Below are positions 52,516 to 60,907 of a DNA stretch of 64,000 nucleotides, one piece after another. Location: assembly GCA_036556425.1 (NCBI GenBank), contig DATBJJ010000067.1, forward strand, positions 25,422 to 89,421, read 5' to 3'. The position numbers and the translations under genes are program-made. The notes under the pieces are model-generated. The model saw only the letters and a list, made by a program, of their open reading frames with translations. It was not told the DNA's origin and did no database searches. This stretch comes from DATBJJ01 sp036556425. GTDB lineage: Bacteria; Acidobacteriota; Vicinamibacteria; Vicinamibacterales; 2-12-FULL-66-21. Numbering within the stretch: the stretch's first letter is position 1; every line of letters begins with the position of its first letter.

Positions 52516-52745
52516 CGCGAGACGGCGATCGCGAGAAGCTCGCCGAGATCCGGCGGCTCTATTTCGAGGCGACGCCCTCGACGATCCTCGACGCGTTCGA
52601 TCGCGCTATCGATCTCGTCAAGGCGATGACGAGCGAAGCGGAGCGCGAGCGCGCGACCGTTTACATGCAGGGACTCGCCGAGATGCGAAAGGAATTCGGC
52701 GCGCGTGCGAAGCCGGCAGCCGCGCGGCAGCGGCCCAAACGATGA
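52512..52745 (+). CDS. Small helical protein coupled to polX
   Basis: A 77-residue charged protein, helical throughout (REKLAEIRRLYFEATPSTIL; TVYMQGLAEMRKEFGARAKP), with a basic tail. No family recognised. Its ATG overlaps the polX stop (ATGA), so the two are translationally coupled. It ends 3 bp from the convergent gene on the other strand. Confidence 0.65.
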   Translation: MTRDGDREKLAEIRRLYFEATPSTILDAFDRAIDLVKAMTSEAERERATVYMQGLAEMRKEFGARAKPAAARQRPKR

Positions 52746-52748
52746 GCG

Positions 52749-53510
52749 CTATTTCTTCGACTTGACGATCATGCGCCGCGCCGCCAGGCGCAGCGCCTCG
52801 GGCACGTTGCGATCGACGGTCAGCATCTTCACGTCCTTCTCGGTGAGACGATTCATCATCTGCATCGAGAGCGCGGGCGGCGTCTTCGGATTGCGGGTGA
52901 GGCCGAGCACGATCGCGTAGTTCTTCGTCCACGTGCGGTTCGTCGCGATGATCCGCAGGACGTCCTCCGACACGTTGCCCATCTTGCAGAACGCTTCCAC
53001 TTCCGCTTCCGTCAGCTTCGGACTGCTCAGGACGGCGGTGGCGATGATCTTGTTCGCGTCGCGAATGAGCTGCGCGCGCTGCTCGCGCGTGCCTTTCATC
53101 GCGAGCTTGAGGCGCCTGCCGATCGAGAGATTGGCGAGGACTCTCGGATCCGCATCTTCGGTCTCGGGCTCGTCGTCGTCCGCCTCGCCTTGGGCCGGTG
53201 GATCGTCGGGCGATGGCGTACCCGCCTGCGCGCGCTCGGCCGCGCGCTTCGCGAAGAACTCGCGAATGGAGGCGGGCACGTTTTTCCGCGCGAGGAACGC
53301 CGACAGCGCGTCGGCCGGGAGCTTCGATAGCGTCCGGTTCGCTTCGGCCGCAATCTCGGGGTCGGCGGAATCCGACAGCAGCACGAGGAGCGCGATCTGC
53401 TCGTGCGCGCTCGGCGCGAGCAGGCCGCGGGCCGCGAGCAGGCACGCGTCGCGCGCGGCTTCGCCGCGCTTGAACAGATCGATTAGCGGTGAGCTGTACC
53501 CTGGGTCCAT
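52749..53510 (-). CDS. Hypothetical helical-repeat protein
   Basis: A 253-residue protein, almost all helix. Residues about 20-100 look like HEAT-type helix pairs (HEQIALLVLLSDSADPEIAA; LSKLPADALSAFLA). An acidic, Pro-rich linker follows (about 100-125), then a second helical block (about 130-250) with VEAFCKMGNVSEDVLRIIAT and LGLTRNPKTPPALSMQMMNR. No signal or membrane segment. No function can be assigned. It is the last gene of the minus-strand run from rpsP. Confidence 0.65.
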   Translation of the reverse strand: MDPGYSSPLIDLFKRGEAARDACLLAARGLLAPSAHEQIALLVLLSDSADPEIAAEANRTLSKLPADALSAFLARKNVPASIREFFAKRAAERAQAGTPSPDDPPAQGEADDDEPETEDADPRVLANLSIGRRLKLAMKGTREQRAQLIRDANKIIATAVLSSPKLTEAEVEAFCKMGNVSEDVLRIIATNRTWTKNYAIVLGLTRNPKTPPALSMQMMNRLTEKDVKMLTVDRNVPEALRLAARRMIVKSKK

Positions 53511-53525
53511 GGAGTGGTCAACATC

Positions 53526-54161
53526 CTATATCGATCCAAACGCCGCGTGAACGTCCCGCACGAGCTCGTCGAGCGCGTCGCCGCGGCTGTCGGCGAACAT
53601 GCCGATGGCCGCAACCCCCGCGGCGCCCGCCGCCGCAACCTCGGCGACACGCCCGCGCGTGACGCCGCCGATCGCGAGCACCGGCAGCGCGACCCTCGCG
53701 CACACGCGCGCCAGCGCCGCGACGCCGGCGACCGGATGACCGGCCGGCTTGCTCGCCGATTCGAATACCGATCCAAACAGCAGATAGTCGGAGCCGCCTT
53801 CGGTTTGTGCCGCGACAGCTTCCGCCTCGGTATGCACCGAGCGTCCGATCAGAAAGTCGTCCGGCGCGATGCTGCGCGCGGCGGCGCTCGACATCCCGCG
53901 CGCCGGCAAGTGCACGCCGTGAGCGCCGGCCGCGAGCGCCACGTCGAGCCGATCGTTGACGAGCGTTCGCGCGCCGGTCGGCGCGGTCTCGCGAATGATC
54001 AGCTCGGTCAGCGCCAGCAGATCGCAGTCCTCGAGCCCTCGCTCGCGAACCTGAATCAGGCCGACGCCCGCGAGCGCCGCGGCGATCGCGTCCGCGGCGA
54101 CGCGCTCGATCGGCGCGCGCCCGGCGCCCGGTCCGGAGCGCCCTCGATCCGTGACGATCAT
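53526..54161 (-). CDS. ThiE/TenI-like protein, second copy
   Basis: A 211-residue (beta/alpha)8 protein starting MIVTDRGRSGPGAGR. Family blocks: AALAGVGLIQVRERGLED, LVNDRLDVALAAGAHGVHLP, FLIGRSVHTEAEAV, DYLLFGSVFES and VLAIGGVTRG. Compared with ThiE1 it has RERG rather than RAKE after the first phosphate-binding strand and ends the sixth strand FGSVFES, features also seen in TenI. It may be the working thiamine-phosphate synthase or a TenI-type thiazole tautomerase. ATG 54161 is chosen; the longer upstream frame is not protein-like. Confidence 0.75.
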   Translation of the reverse strand: MIVTDRGRSGPGAGRAPIERVAADAIAAALAGVGLIQVRERGLEDCDLLALTELIIRETAPTGARTLVNDRLDVALAAGAHGVHLPARGMSSAAARSIAPDDFLIGRSVHTEAEAVAAQTEGGSDYLLFGSVFESASKPAGHPVAGVAALARVCARVALPVLAIGGVTRGRVAEVAAAGAAGVAAIGMFADSRGDALDELVRDVHAAFGSI

Positions 54162-54211
54162 CAATACCGGCGGGTGCAGCGCTCTTCCGGTGGCGGCCAA
54201 CGCGGTTTCCT

Positions 54212-54478
54212 TCAGGGCTCGGCGCGCGAGGCGTCCTGCTTCGGTCGCTGGCGATACGCGACGACGCCGGCGAGCTCCGCGAGGCCGGCGATGACGGTGA
54301 TCCCGCCGATGCCCGACACCGCGCCGCGCGCGAAGGGGCTCGCGAACACCTGATCGAGCGCGGGAAACGCCCCGATGAAGAGATTGCGATCCCAGAAGCC
54401 CGACCAAGGCGCGACGACGAGGATCAAACCGGCTTCGAGGAAGTACGCCGCGAACAGGATTCGCGTCAGGAAGGAGAT
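54212..54478 (-). CDS. Small membrane protein, start codon unclear
   Basis: About 88 residues reading ISFLTRILFAAYFLEAGLIL, then VVAPWSGFWDRN, a short loop, and a second membrane segment GAVSGIGGITVIAGLAELAG, ending RQRPKQDASRAEP. Two membrane helices are clear. The frame lacks ATG, GTG or TTG near its start: a GGAGG at the end of the upstream TPR gene points at an ATC (54478) five bases on, with a CTG at 54469 as another option. The frame is open further upstream, but there it is the TPR gene out of phase. No family recognised. Confidence 0.55.
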   Translation of the reverse strand: MSFLTRILFAAYFLEAGLILVVAPWSGFWDRNLFIGAFPALDQVFASPFARGAVSGIGGITVIAGLAELAGVVAYRQRPKQDASRAEP

Positions 54479-54479
54479 G

Positions 54480-56462
54480 TCAACCTCCGGTCTGCACGCG
54501 GGCCAGGCGATCGATGCGGGACGGCGCGTCCCGATAGTCGCCCGCGTCCGCCTGAAGCTCGAGGAAGACCGCGAGCGCCCGGGAATTCTCGCCCGTGCCT
54601 TCGAGCAGTACGCCGAGATCGTAGAGGACGCTGCGCCCTTCGTCGAGCGTCGGCGCCGGCGAGCCCGCGGCACGCTCCAGCCATTCGATCGCCTTCACGC
54701 TGTCGCCGCGGCGCTCGTGCAGCCGGCCCAGCGCGGCCGACGCCTCGAATCGCAGCCGCGGCGATCGAACCGCGATCTCGAGGGACGAGAGCGCCTCGTC
54801 CAGCATGCCGATCTCCATGTAGGTTCGCGCGAGGGTCATGTGCTGCGCCGAGAAATCCGGATCCGCCGTGGCCTCCTGACGAATGGCGGTGAACACTTGA
54901 TCGAGATTCTTCGCCGGCTCCCGCTCCGCCGCAGCTGCGGACGACGCTTCGAGGCCGCCAAGCTCGCCCGTCAGATCGATTTCCTCACCCGACGATCGCG
55001 GCGCCGGAGAGGAAGGCGGCTTGATCGGGATCGTTCGAATCTGCTCCGGATCGACTTGACTCTCCTGGGCCGCATCCGACGCGGTGGCGGCCGCGGCGGC
55101 TTGATATGGCGACGGCGCTTCCAGCGCCGGTTCGGCTGACGCCTCGACCGGCGGCGGTTCGGCCAGCGATTCCACGGGCGCCGGCTCTGGCTCCGGCGGA
55201 GGCACGGGCTCGGGCGGCGGCGTGAAGAACGGATCGTGCGCCATGAACGGCGCCTGTCCGCTGAGGCGTTCCGCGATCAACGTGTCCGGATCGGAGATGC
55301 GCAGTAGTACGAGCGCGCGCCGGAACCGATCGATGTGCGCCGGTTCCCACGGCTCGCGCGCGACGAGGTCCTCCGCGATCGCGCGCGCTTCCGCGCCCTG
55401 ATTGAGCGCAAGATACGCATCGGTGAGCTTCTCTTGCGCCTCGTACATCGCTGCTTCGAGGCCGCCGTCGACGCACACCTCCACGAGCTTCAACAGCGCA
55501 GGGATCTGACCGGGGACGCGCTCGAGGAATTCCTGCAGACGAGCCGCGGCCTCTTGATACTCGGATGCCGCTATGGCCGAATCGACGACAGACTCCACAC
55601 ACACGAGCGTCGCCTGTGGATTCGAGTCGACGTACGACCAGCTCATGTCGATCACGGACGCGCGGCGCGTCGGATCGCTCTCGAGCAGCCGCTTGATGAA
55701 CTCCTGCGCGCGGCCGACGTCGCCCGATCGGAGCTCGATGTCGACGAGCGGCAGCAGCAGCGACGGATCCGATCCCGCGCTCGTTTCGTCGAGGTACTCG
55801 CGCGCGCTGGCGATGTCTCCCCGTTCGAGCGCGGCCCGCGCGAGCGTCGCGCGCGCACCCGCCTCCAGCGGATTCAAGCGCACGAACTCTTTCAGCATCG
55901 CCAGCGAGTCCGCGGTGCGCCCCTTCTCGAGGAAGTCGTCGGAGAGCGACTTGAAGCGCTCGCTCGCCTGCCCGTCCTCGCCCATCTCTTCGAGCGTGCG
56001 CGCGGCGGCGATGCGGGCGTCGAAATCGGCTGGGTCGATCGACCCGAGCTTGATGACGATCTCGGCAGTACCGCGCCGGTCGCCCTTCGCTTTTCGGCGC
56101 GCGGCGATCGCGTTCAGGTGGCTCTTCGCGTCGGCGAGCAATCCCTGCTTCGCGGAAACGTCGGCGAGCTGGATTTGGACATCCTCGTCCTGCGGGCTGA
56201 TCTTGAGGATCTTCCGGTAGAGCGCCGCGGCCTTGGGATAGAAGCCGTCGCTGACGAAGTGATCCGCGACCCGTTTGTACTGTCCGACCGCCTGTTCGGT
56301 CTTCCCCGCTTTCGCGTAGAGCTCGCCGAGCGTGTTCGCGGTGCTCCAGTCGCTCGGGTTCTCGTCGACGACGCGGACGTACTCCGCGACGGCTTGATCG
56401 ACCTTGCCCGCCTTGAGCAGCTTTTCCGCTTTTTTCAGCGCGCCGTCACGGTCGAAAGCCAA
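54480..56462 (-). CDS. Large TPR protein
   Basis: A 660-residue protein with TPR repeats over about 1-410 (ALKKAEKLLKAGKVDQAVAE; FYPKAAALYRKILKISPQDE; KGRTADSLAMLKEFVRLNPL) and again over about 530-655 (MTLARTYMEIGMLDEALSSL; ALGRLHERRGDSVKAIEWLE). A Pro/Glu/Ala-rich linker (about 425-520) separates the two blocks. No signal peptide or membrane segment. The start is TTG 56462 after GGAGAA. It lies downstream of rnhB and probably scaffolds a complex; the partners are unknown. Confidence 0.8.
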   Translation of the reverse strand: MAFDRDGALKKAEKLLKAGKVDQAVAEYVRVVDENPSDWSTANTLGELYAKAGKTEQAVGQYKRVADHFVSDGFYPKAAALYRKILKISPQDEDVQIQLADVSAKQGLLADAKSHLNAIAARRKAKGDRRGTAEIVIKLGSIDPADFDARIAAARTLEEMGEDGQASERFKSLSDDFLEKGRTADSLAMLKEFVRLNPLEAGARATLARAALERGDIASAREYLDETSAGSDPSLLLPLVDIELRSGDVGRAQEFIKRLLESDPTRRASVIDMSWSYVDSNPQATLVCVESVVDSAIAASEYQEAAARLQEFLERVPGQIPALLKLVEVCVDGGLEAAMYEAQEKLTDAYLALNQGAEARAIAEDLVAREPWEPAHIDRFRRALVLLRISDPDTLIAERLSGQAPFMAHDPFFTPPPEPVPPPEPEPAPVESLAEPPPVEASAEPALEAPSPYQAAAAATASDAAQESQVDPEQIRTIPIKPPSSPAPRSSGEEIDLTGELGGLEASSAAAAEREPAKNLDQVFTAIRQEATADPDFSAQHMTLARTYMEIGMLDEALSSLEIAVRSPRLRFEASAALGRLHERRGDSVKAIEWLERAAGSPAPTLDEGRSVLYDLGVLLEGTGENSRALAVFLELQADAGDYRDAPSRIDRLARVQTGG

Positions 56463-56501
56463 CGGGATTCTCCAGGGTCGCGGCGTAGCGGAGCCTGACG
56501 G

Positions 56502-57125
56502 TCACTCCATCCGATCGAACAGCGTCGGTGGACGAAACGACCGCCGGTGTACGTCCGAGTAACCAAAACGCGACACGGCGTCGAGATGTTCCCGCGTCGC
56601 ATACCCTTTGTGTCGGTCAAAGCCATATCTGGGATCACGCGCGTGCAGCTCGAGCATCATCCGATCCCGGGTCACCTTTGCCACGATCGACGCGGCCGCG
56701 ATCGCGGTGCACCGCGCGTCGCCGTGCTCGACGGCGCGCTGCGCCATCAGGAGATCCGGAATGCGGAACGCATCGACGAGCACGAAGTCCGGGAACGGGA
56801 CGAGGCCGAGCACGGCCCGCTGCATGGCCCTCAGCGACGCCTGATGGATGTTGATCCGATCGATTTCCTCGCGATCGGCGGCCGCGACGCACCAGCTGAC
56901 GGCCGTCCGCGTAATCTTCTCGTAGAGCCGCGCGCGCTCCAGCGCGGTCACCGTCTTCGAGTCGCCGATTCTCGGGATATATCGATCCGGATTGAGCACC
57001 ACTGCAGCGGCCACGACCGGTCCGGCGAGACACCCGCGTCCCACCTCGTCGACGCCCGCGACGCCGTTGAACCCCACCCGGCGGATGGCGTTCTCCAGCG
57101 TGCGAAACGCGCGGACCTTGACCAT
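56502..57125 (-). CDS. rnhB: Ribonuclease HII
   Basis: Removes ribonucleotides from DNA and RNA-DNA hybrids. The 207-residue product has the catalytic DEVGRG block in GVDEVGRGCLAGPVVAAAVV, PDFVLVDAFRIP with the next Asp, and AAASIVAKVTRDRMMLELHA. It also ends with HKGYATREHLDAVSRFG, conserved in the family. It is located after rplS, a very common rplS-rnhB order. Confidence 0.95.
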   Translation of the reverse strand: MVKVRAFRTLENAIRRVGFNGVAGVDEVGRGCLAGPVVAAAVVLNPDRYIPRIGDSKTVTALERARLYEKITRTAVSWCVAAADREEIDRINIHQASLRAMQRAVLGLVPFPDFVLVDAFRIPDLLMAQRAVEHGDARCTAIAAASIVAKVTRDRMMLELHARDPRYGFDRHKGYATREHLDAVSRFGYSDVHRRSFRPPTLFDRME

Positions 57126-57136
57126 GGCGCCCGTCG

Positions 57137-57481
57137 TCAGACCTTCTTCTGTTCCTTCATCCTCGCGGCCTTGCCCTTCAGGTCGCGCAGGAAATACAGC
57201 TTGGCGCGCCGCACGCGCGCCGATCGCAGCACCTCGATGCGATCGATGATCGGCGAGTGCAGCGGGAAGATCCGCTCGACCCCCTGGCCGAACGACACCT
57301 TCCGGACCGTGAACGTCGCACGGATGCCGCCCCGATGCATGCCAATCACCATGCCCTCGAACACCTGGATGCGCTCCTTGTCCCCTTCGCGCACCTTCAC
57401 GTGCACCTTCACGGTGTCCCCGGGCTTCATCGCCGGGCGCTTGGTCAACTGCGCGCGCTCGACGGTCTCTACCGCACTCAT
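57137..57481 (-). CDS. rplS: 50S ribosomal protein L19
   Basis: Sits at the 30S-50S interface. The 114-residue product contains MKPGDTVKVHVKVREGDKER, QVFEGMVIGMHRGGIRATFT, GVERIFPLHSPIIDRIEVLR and VRRAKLYFLRDLKGKAARMK. ATG 57481 begins the conserved protein; upstream in-frame sequence belongs to trmD. Order trmD-rplS is standard. Confidence 0.97.
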   Translation of the reverse strand: MSAVETVERAQLTKRPAMKPGDTVKVHVKVREGDKERIQVFEGMVIGMHRGGIRATFTVRKVSFGQGVERIFPLHSPIIDRIEVLRSARVRRAKLYFLRDLKGKAARMKEQKKV

Positions 57482-57500
57482 CACATCGCTCCTTTTTTTC

Positions 57501-58250
57501 TCATCGATCCCGCGTTCGAAGCTCTGCGAGGATCGCGCGATCCTCCGCATCGAGCGACGCGCTCTCCAGCAAATCCGGCCGCCGATCGAGCGTGCGCGCC
57601 AGCGCTTCGCGGCGCCGCCACCGATCGATCGCCTTGTGGTGCCCGGACAGCAGCACCGCCGGCACCTCGACGCCCTGAAAGCTCGCGGGCCGAGTGTACT
57701 GCGGATAGTCGAGCAAGCCGCCCGCGAACGTATCGCGCGCGACCGATTCTTCATCGCCGACCACGCCCGGAACCAGCCGCGCGATCGCATCGACCATGAC
57801 CAGCGCCGGAAGCTCCCCTCCCGACAGCACGTAATCGCCGATGGACAGCTCTTCCGTCGCGAGATGGCGGCGCACGCGATCGTCTACGCCCTCGTAGCGC
57901 CCGCAGAGGAACACCACGTGCCCCGACCCGCTCAATCTCGCCGCGTCATGGTGCGTGAACCGCGCCCCATCGGGCGTCGTCAGCACGATCGACGACGGCG
58001 CTCCGCGATCGCGCCGAATCGCGTCCACGGCGGCAAAAAACGGCTCGGGCTTCATCACCATCCCCGGGCCACCGCCGAACGGCTCGTCGTCGACGACGCG
58101 ATGACGATCGGCCGTGAAATCCCGCAGGTCGTGCACGGCCACGTCGACCAGGCCGCGCGCGATCGCCCTCGACACGATCCCTTCGGAGAGCGACGCGCTC
58201 ACCATCGCCGGAAAAATGCTGACGATGTCGATCTTCAGCGCCATCGTCAT
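57501..58250 (-). CDS. trmD: tRNA (guanine-37-N1)-methyltransferase
   Basis: Methylates G37 next to the anticodon to prevent frameshifting. The 249-residue product has the SPOUT trefoil-knot features: KIDIVSIFPAMV, DDEPFGGGPGMVMKPEPFF, VVFLCGRYEGVDDRV, ELSIGDYVLSGGELPALVMV and the target-recognition end LLDYPQYTRPASF. ATG 58250; ATG 58244 is an alternative. It follows rimM by one base. Confidence 0.96.
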   Translation of the reverse strand: MTMALKIDIVSIFPAMVSASLSEGIVSRAIARGLVDVAVHDLRDFTADRHRVVDDEPFGGGPGMVMKPEPFFAAVDAIRRDRGAPSSIVLTTPDGARFTHHDAARLSGSGHVVFLCGRYEGVDDRVRRHLATEELSIGDYVLSGGELPALVMVDAIARLVPGVVGDEESVARDTFAGGLLDYPQYTRPASFQGVEVPAVLLSGHHKAIDRWRRREALARTLDRRPDLLESASLDAEDRAILAELRTRDR

Positions 58251-58251
58251 C

Positions 58252-58800
58252 TCATTCCACGCGGTCGCCTGCGGCGCCGCTTCGCTCGTTTGCGTCGAGC
58301 AGCCCCTCGGGCGCCCGCACGACGATGACGCGCGCCGCCGGATCGACTCTCACGCAGATTTCCGCGGCGAGCGGAATCAGCACCTCTCCCCGGCGGCCCT
58401 GCACGATCAGGTGGCTTCTCTCGATCGGCCCGTCGACCGCTGTCACGCGGCCGATAACGCCCGCCGCCTCGTCCCTGACCTCGCAGCCCACGAGATCGTG
58501 CCGGTAATACGTTCCGTCGGGCAGCGGCGCCAGCGTCGATGCGTCGACCCACAATTCCGCGCCCGCGAGCCCTTCCGCGTCATCCATCGTCGCGATGCCC
58601 TCGAGCGCAACGATGGGACGTCCCTGGTGAAATCTCACGCCGTCGATCCGCCTGGGGCTCCGGCCCTCGGCGCCGCCGACGATCAACGTCTGTCCGACCT
58701 TGAACCGATCCTCCGGGAAATCGGTCTCGAGGTTCACGATGACCTCTCCGCGATTGCCGTGCGCGCGCGCGACGCGGCCCACGAGAAGAAGATCGGGCAC
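58252..58800 (-). CDS. rimM: 16S rRNA processing protein RimM
   Basis: Assembly factor for the 30S head, binding S19. The 182-residue product starts LLLVGRVARAHGNRGEVIVN, has GTYYRHDLVGCEVRDEAAGV at the PRC-barrel start and ends EVLIPLAAEICVRVDPAARV plus VRAPEGLLDANE. GTG 58800. It lies between khpA and trmD, the canonical order. Confidence 0.94.
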   Translation of the reverse strand: MPDLLLVGRVARAHGNRGEVIVNLETDFPEDRFKVGQTLIVGGAEGRSPRRIDGVRFHQGRPIVALEGIATMDDAEGLAGAELWVDASTLAPLPDGTYYRHDLVGCEVRDEAAGVIGRVTAVDGPIERSHLIVQGRRGEVLIPLAAEICVRVDPAARVIVVRAPEGLLDANERSGAAGDRVE

Positions 58801-58802
58801 TA

Positions 58803-59045
58803 CTACTGATCTCGGAACTCGAGCGTCGCTTTCAACCCTTCGAGCTCGGCAGTCGCGCTCACCAGCGTCCGCATCGCCTGCGCGGTGCGTCCCTGGCGGC
58901 CGATCACGCGGCCCAAATCGCCGGGCGCCATGAACAACTCGACGAGCGTCTGCCCGCGATGCTCACGCTCGGTCACGCGCACGGCGTCGGGATGATCCGC
59001 CAGCGTCCGCGCGATGACTTCGACGACGTCGCGCGCGCGGCTCAC
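58803..59045 (-). CDS. khpA: KH-domain RNA-binding protein KhpA
   Basis: An 80-residue single KH domain with the motif GDLGRVIGRQGRTAQAMRTL, followed by VSATAELEGLKATLEF. In Firmicutes the homologue pairs with KhpB to bind mRNAs. GTG 59045 overlaps the rpsP stop (GTGA). The rpsP-khpA-rimM-trmD order supports the call. Confidence 0.93.
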   Translation of the reverse strand: MSRARDVVEVIARTLADHPDAVRVTEREHRGQTLVELFMAPGDLGRVIGRQGRTAQAMRTLVSATAELEGLKATLEFRDQ

Positions 59046-59311
59046 GATGCCGGCTGCTCGGCCGCCACCACCGCGGCCGGCGGCAGGCGTTTGACGAGCG
59101 TGCGAATCGAATCCGACGGCAACGCTCCGACCTTGACCCAGTGGTCCAGGCGCTCGCGATTGATCTCGAGCTTCTCGGGCTTCGCGCGCGGGTCGTAGTG
59201 CCCGAGCACTTCCACGAAGCTGCTGTCCCGAGCCGTACGCGAGTCGGTCACCACCACTCGAAAGTATGGCCGCTTCTTCGATCCCATCCGCCGCAGACGA
59301 ATCACCAACAT
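59042..59311 (-). CDS. rpsP: 30S ribosomal protein S16
   Basis: An 89-residue product with LVIRLRRMGSKKRPYFRVVV, DSRTARDSSFVEVLGHYDPR and INRERLDHWVKVGALPSDSI. It opens the rpsP-khpA-rimM-trmD-rplS-rnhB run. Its upstream side is a heptamer repeat array directly after ffh, so its promoter, if separate, must lie in or before that array. Confidence 0.97.
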   Translation of the reverse strand: MLVIRLRRMGSKKRPYFRVVVTDSRTARDSSFVEVLGHYDPRAKPEKLEINRERLDHWVKVGALPSDSIRTLVKRLPPAAVVAAEQPAS

Positions 59312-59324
59312 GCGCTTCCTTTCG

Positions 59325-59400
59325 GCTCTCAGCTCTCAGCTCTCAGCTCTCAGCTCTCAGCATTTTTAGCTGACAGCTGACGGCTGAAAGCTGACAGCTA
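59325..59400. repeat. Inverted arrays of a 7-bp repeat (TCTCAGC, then GCTGACA/GCTGAAA) between rpsP and ffh
   Basis: Five TCTCAGC units (about 59330-59361) are followed by a short TTTTT-containing loop and then AGCTGACAGCTGACGGCTG and GCTGAAAGCTGACAGC units up to 59398. The second block is the first family in reverse, so a hairpin with a small loop can form. The ffh stop codon (TAG on the minus strand) is made by the end of the array. Same repeat family as 5117-5280. Confidence 0.85.
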
Positions 59401-60753
59401 TCTCATTAACGATTTCATCATTCCCAGCCGGCCGCCCTTCTTGCCGAGACCGGCCATCCCGCCGAGCTGCTTCAACATCTTCTTCATCTGCACGAACTGC
59501 TTCAGCAGCCGGTTGATCTCTTCGACGGAGGTCCCGCTGCCCTTGGCAATCCGCTTCCGGCGGCTGCCGTTGATCACCTGATGGTTGCGGCGCTCCTGCG
59601 GCGTCATCGAGTTGATCATCGCCTCGATCCGTCCGAGCTGCTTGTCGTCGACCGCGTCGCGATTCGCCGTCAGCTGCTTCAAGTTCCCCATGCCCGGCAG
59701 CATCCCGAGGATCTGCTCGAGCGGCCCCATCTTCTTGATCGTGCGCAGCTGATCGCGAAAATCCTCGAGCGTGAAATCGTTCTTGCGGATCTTCTCCTCG
59801 AGATTCGCGGCGTCTTCGATCGAGACGGCTTCTTCCGCCTTCTCGATGAGGGACAGCACGTCGCCCATGCCGAGGACGCGCGAGACGACGCGATCGGGAT
59901 GGAAGGGCTCGAGATCCTGAAGACGCTCGCCGCTGCCGGCGAACGCGATCGGCACGCCCACGACCCCGACGACCGACAGCGCGGCGCCGCCGCGCGCGTC
60001 GCCATCCATCTTCGTGAGGACGACGCCGGTGACGCCGATCCGGCGATTGAATTCGCCGGCGCTCTTGATCGCGTCCTGGCCCGTCATCGCGTCTGCGACG
60101 TACAACAGATCCGCCGGCTGCGTCGCCTCTTTGATCGCCTGCAGCTCGACCATCAACTCGTCGTCGATGTGCAATCGCCCGGCGGTGTCGACGATGACGA
60201 CGTCGAAGCCCGCGTTGCGCGCTTCCGCCAGCGCGCCCTTTGCGCGGCGGACCGGATCCGTGTCGCCCGCCGGATCGTGCACGCGCACGCCCGCTTGCTT
60301 GCCGACGACCGACAACTGCTGAATCGCGGCCGGGCGGCGGACGTCCGTCGAGACGAGCAGCGGGTGCTTTCCTTGTTTGGCGAGCCATCGACCGAGCTTC
60401 GCCGACGTCGTGGTCTTTCCCGAACCCTGAAGGCCGAGGAGGAGGATGACGCGCGGTTTCGCTTGCGAAGGTGGGAGGCCGCCTTCGGTCTCGCCGAAGA
60501 GCGCGAGCATCTCGTCGCGCACGATGCGCACGACGTGCTGCGCCGGCGTCAGGCTGCGAAGCACTTCTTGATCGACCGCTTTGTCGCGGACGCGATCGAT
60601 GAAGGCCTTCACGACCTTGAAGTTCACGTCCGCCTCGAGCAGCGCCATGCGGATCTCGCGCAGCGCGATCTCGACGGTCTCCTCGGTGAGGCGGACCTCG
60701 CCGCGCAGCGACCGGAAGACGTCCTGCAGACGTGTACTCAGTGAATCGAACAT
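59398..60753 (-). CDS. ffh: Signal recognition particle protein Ffh
   Basis: SRP GTPase that binds signal sequences and 4.5S RNA. The 451-residue product has an N domain, the P-loop LLGLQGSGKTTTSAKLGRWL, STDVRRPAAIQQL, IVDTAGRLHIDDELM, VLTKMDGDARGGAALSV, GSGERLQDLEPFHPDR and a methionine-rich M domain with RIAKGSGTSVEEINRLLKQF and PGMGNLKQL. FtsY, its receptor, is encoded at the window end. 4.5S RNA was not found here. Confidence 0.97.
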   Translation of the reverse strand: MFDSLSTRLQDVFRSLRGEVRLTEETVEIALREIRMALLEADVNFKVVKAFIDRVRDKAVDQEVLRSLTPAQHVVRIVRDEMLALFGETEGGLPPSQAKPRVILLLGLQGSGKTTTSAKLGRWLAKQGKHPLLVSTDVRRPAAIQQLSVVGKQAGVRVHDPAGDTDPVRRAKGALAEARNAGFDVVIVDTAGRLHIDDELMVELQAIKEATQPADLLYVADAMTGQDAIKSAGEFNRRIGVTGVVLTKMDGDARGGAALSVVGVVGVPIAFAGSGERLQDLEPFHPDRVVSRVLGMGDVLSLIEKAEEAVSIEDAANLEEKIRKNDFTLEDFRDQLRTIKKMGPLEQILGMLPGMGNLKQLTANRDAVDDKQLGRIEAMINSMTPQERRNHQVINGSRRKRIAKGSGTSVEEINRLLKQFVQMKKMLKQLGGMAGLGKKGGRLGMMKSLMR

Positions 60754-60860
60754 TTTTTCGAACCAGGCTCGAACGTGACTTTGACGCGTTCCGGGATCCG
60801 CGCGTTTCGAGGCTCGGGAAGCCTCTGAGCGAGGTGTAACCGGTTCAGGCGCAAACGTTT

Positions 60861-60889
60861 ATCGTAACAGAAGGGGCCGCGCCTGACAA
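60861..60889 (-). promoter_or_regulatory. Sigma70-type promoter for ffh
   Basis: On the minus strand TTGTCA (60889-60884) and TACGAT (60866-60861) are separated by exactly 17 bp. Transcription would start near 60854, giving a leader of about 100 bases that contains a GAGGCT-CGGGA-AGCCTC hairpin. The promoter lies just after the ribBA stop. Confidence 0.6.
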
Positions 60890-60907
60890 CCGGCCGGTGC
60901 CTAAGGC

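Noticed and set aside
59312..59397. SRP RNA (ffs) or a promoter between ffh and rpsP
   Set aside because: The spacer is only the heptamer array and shows no GGAA tetraloop structure or -35/-10 pair.
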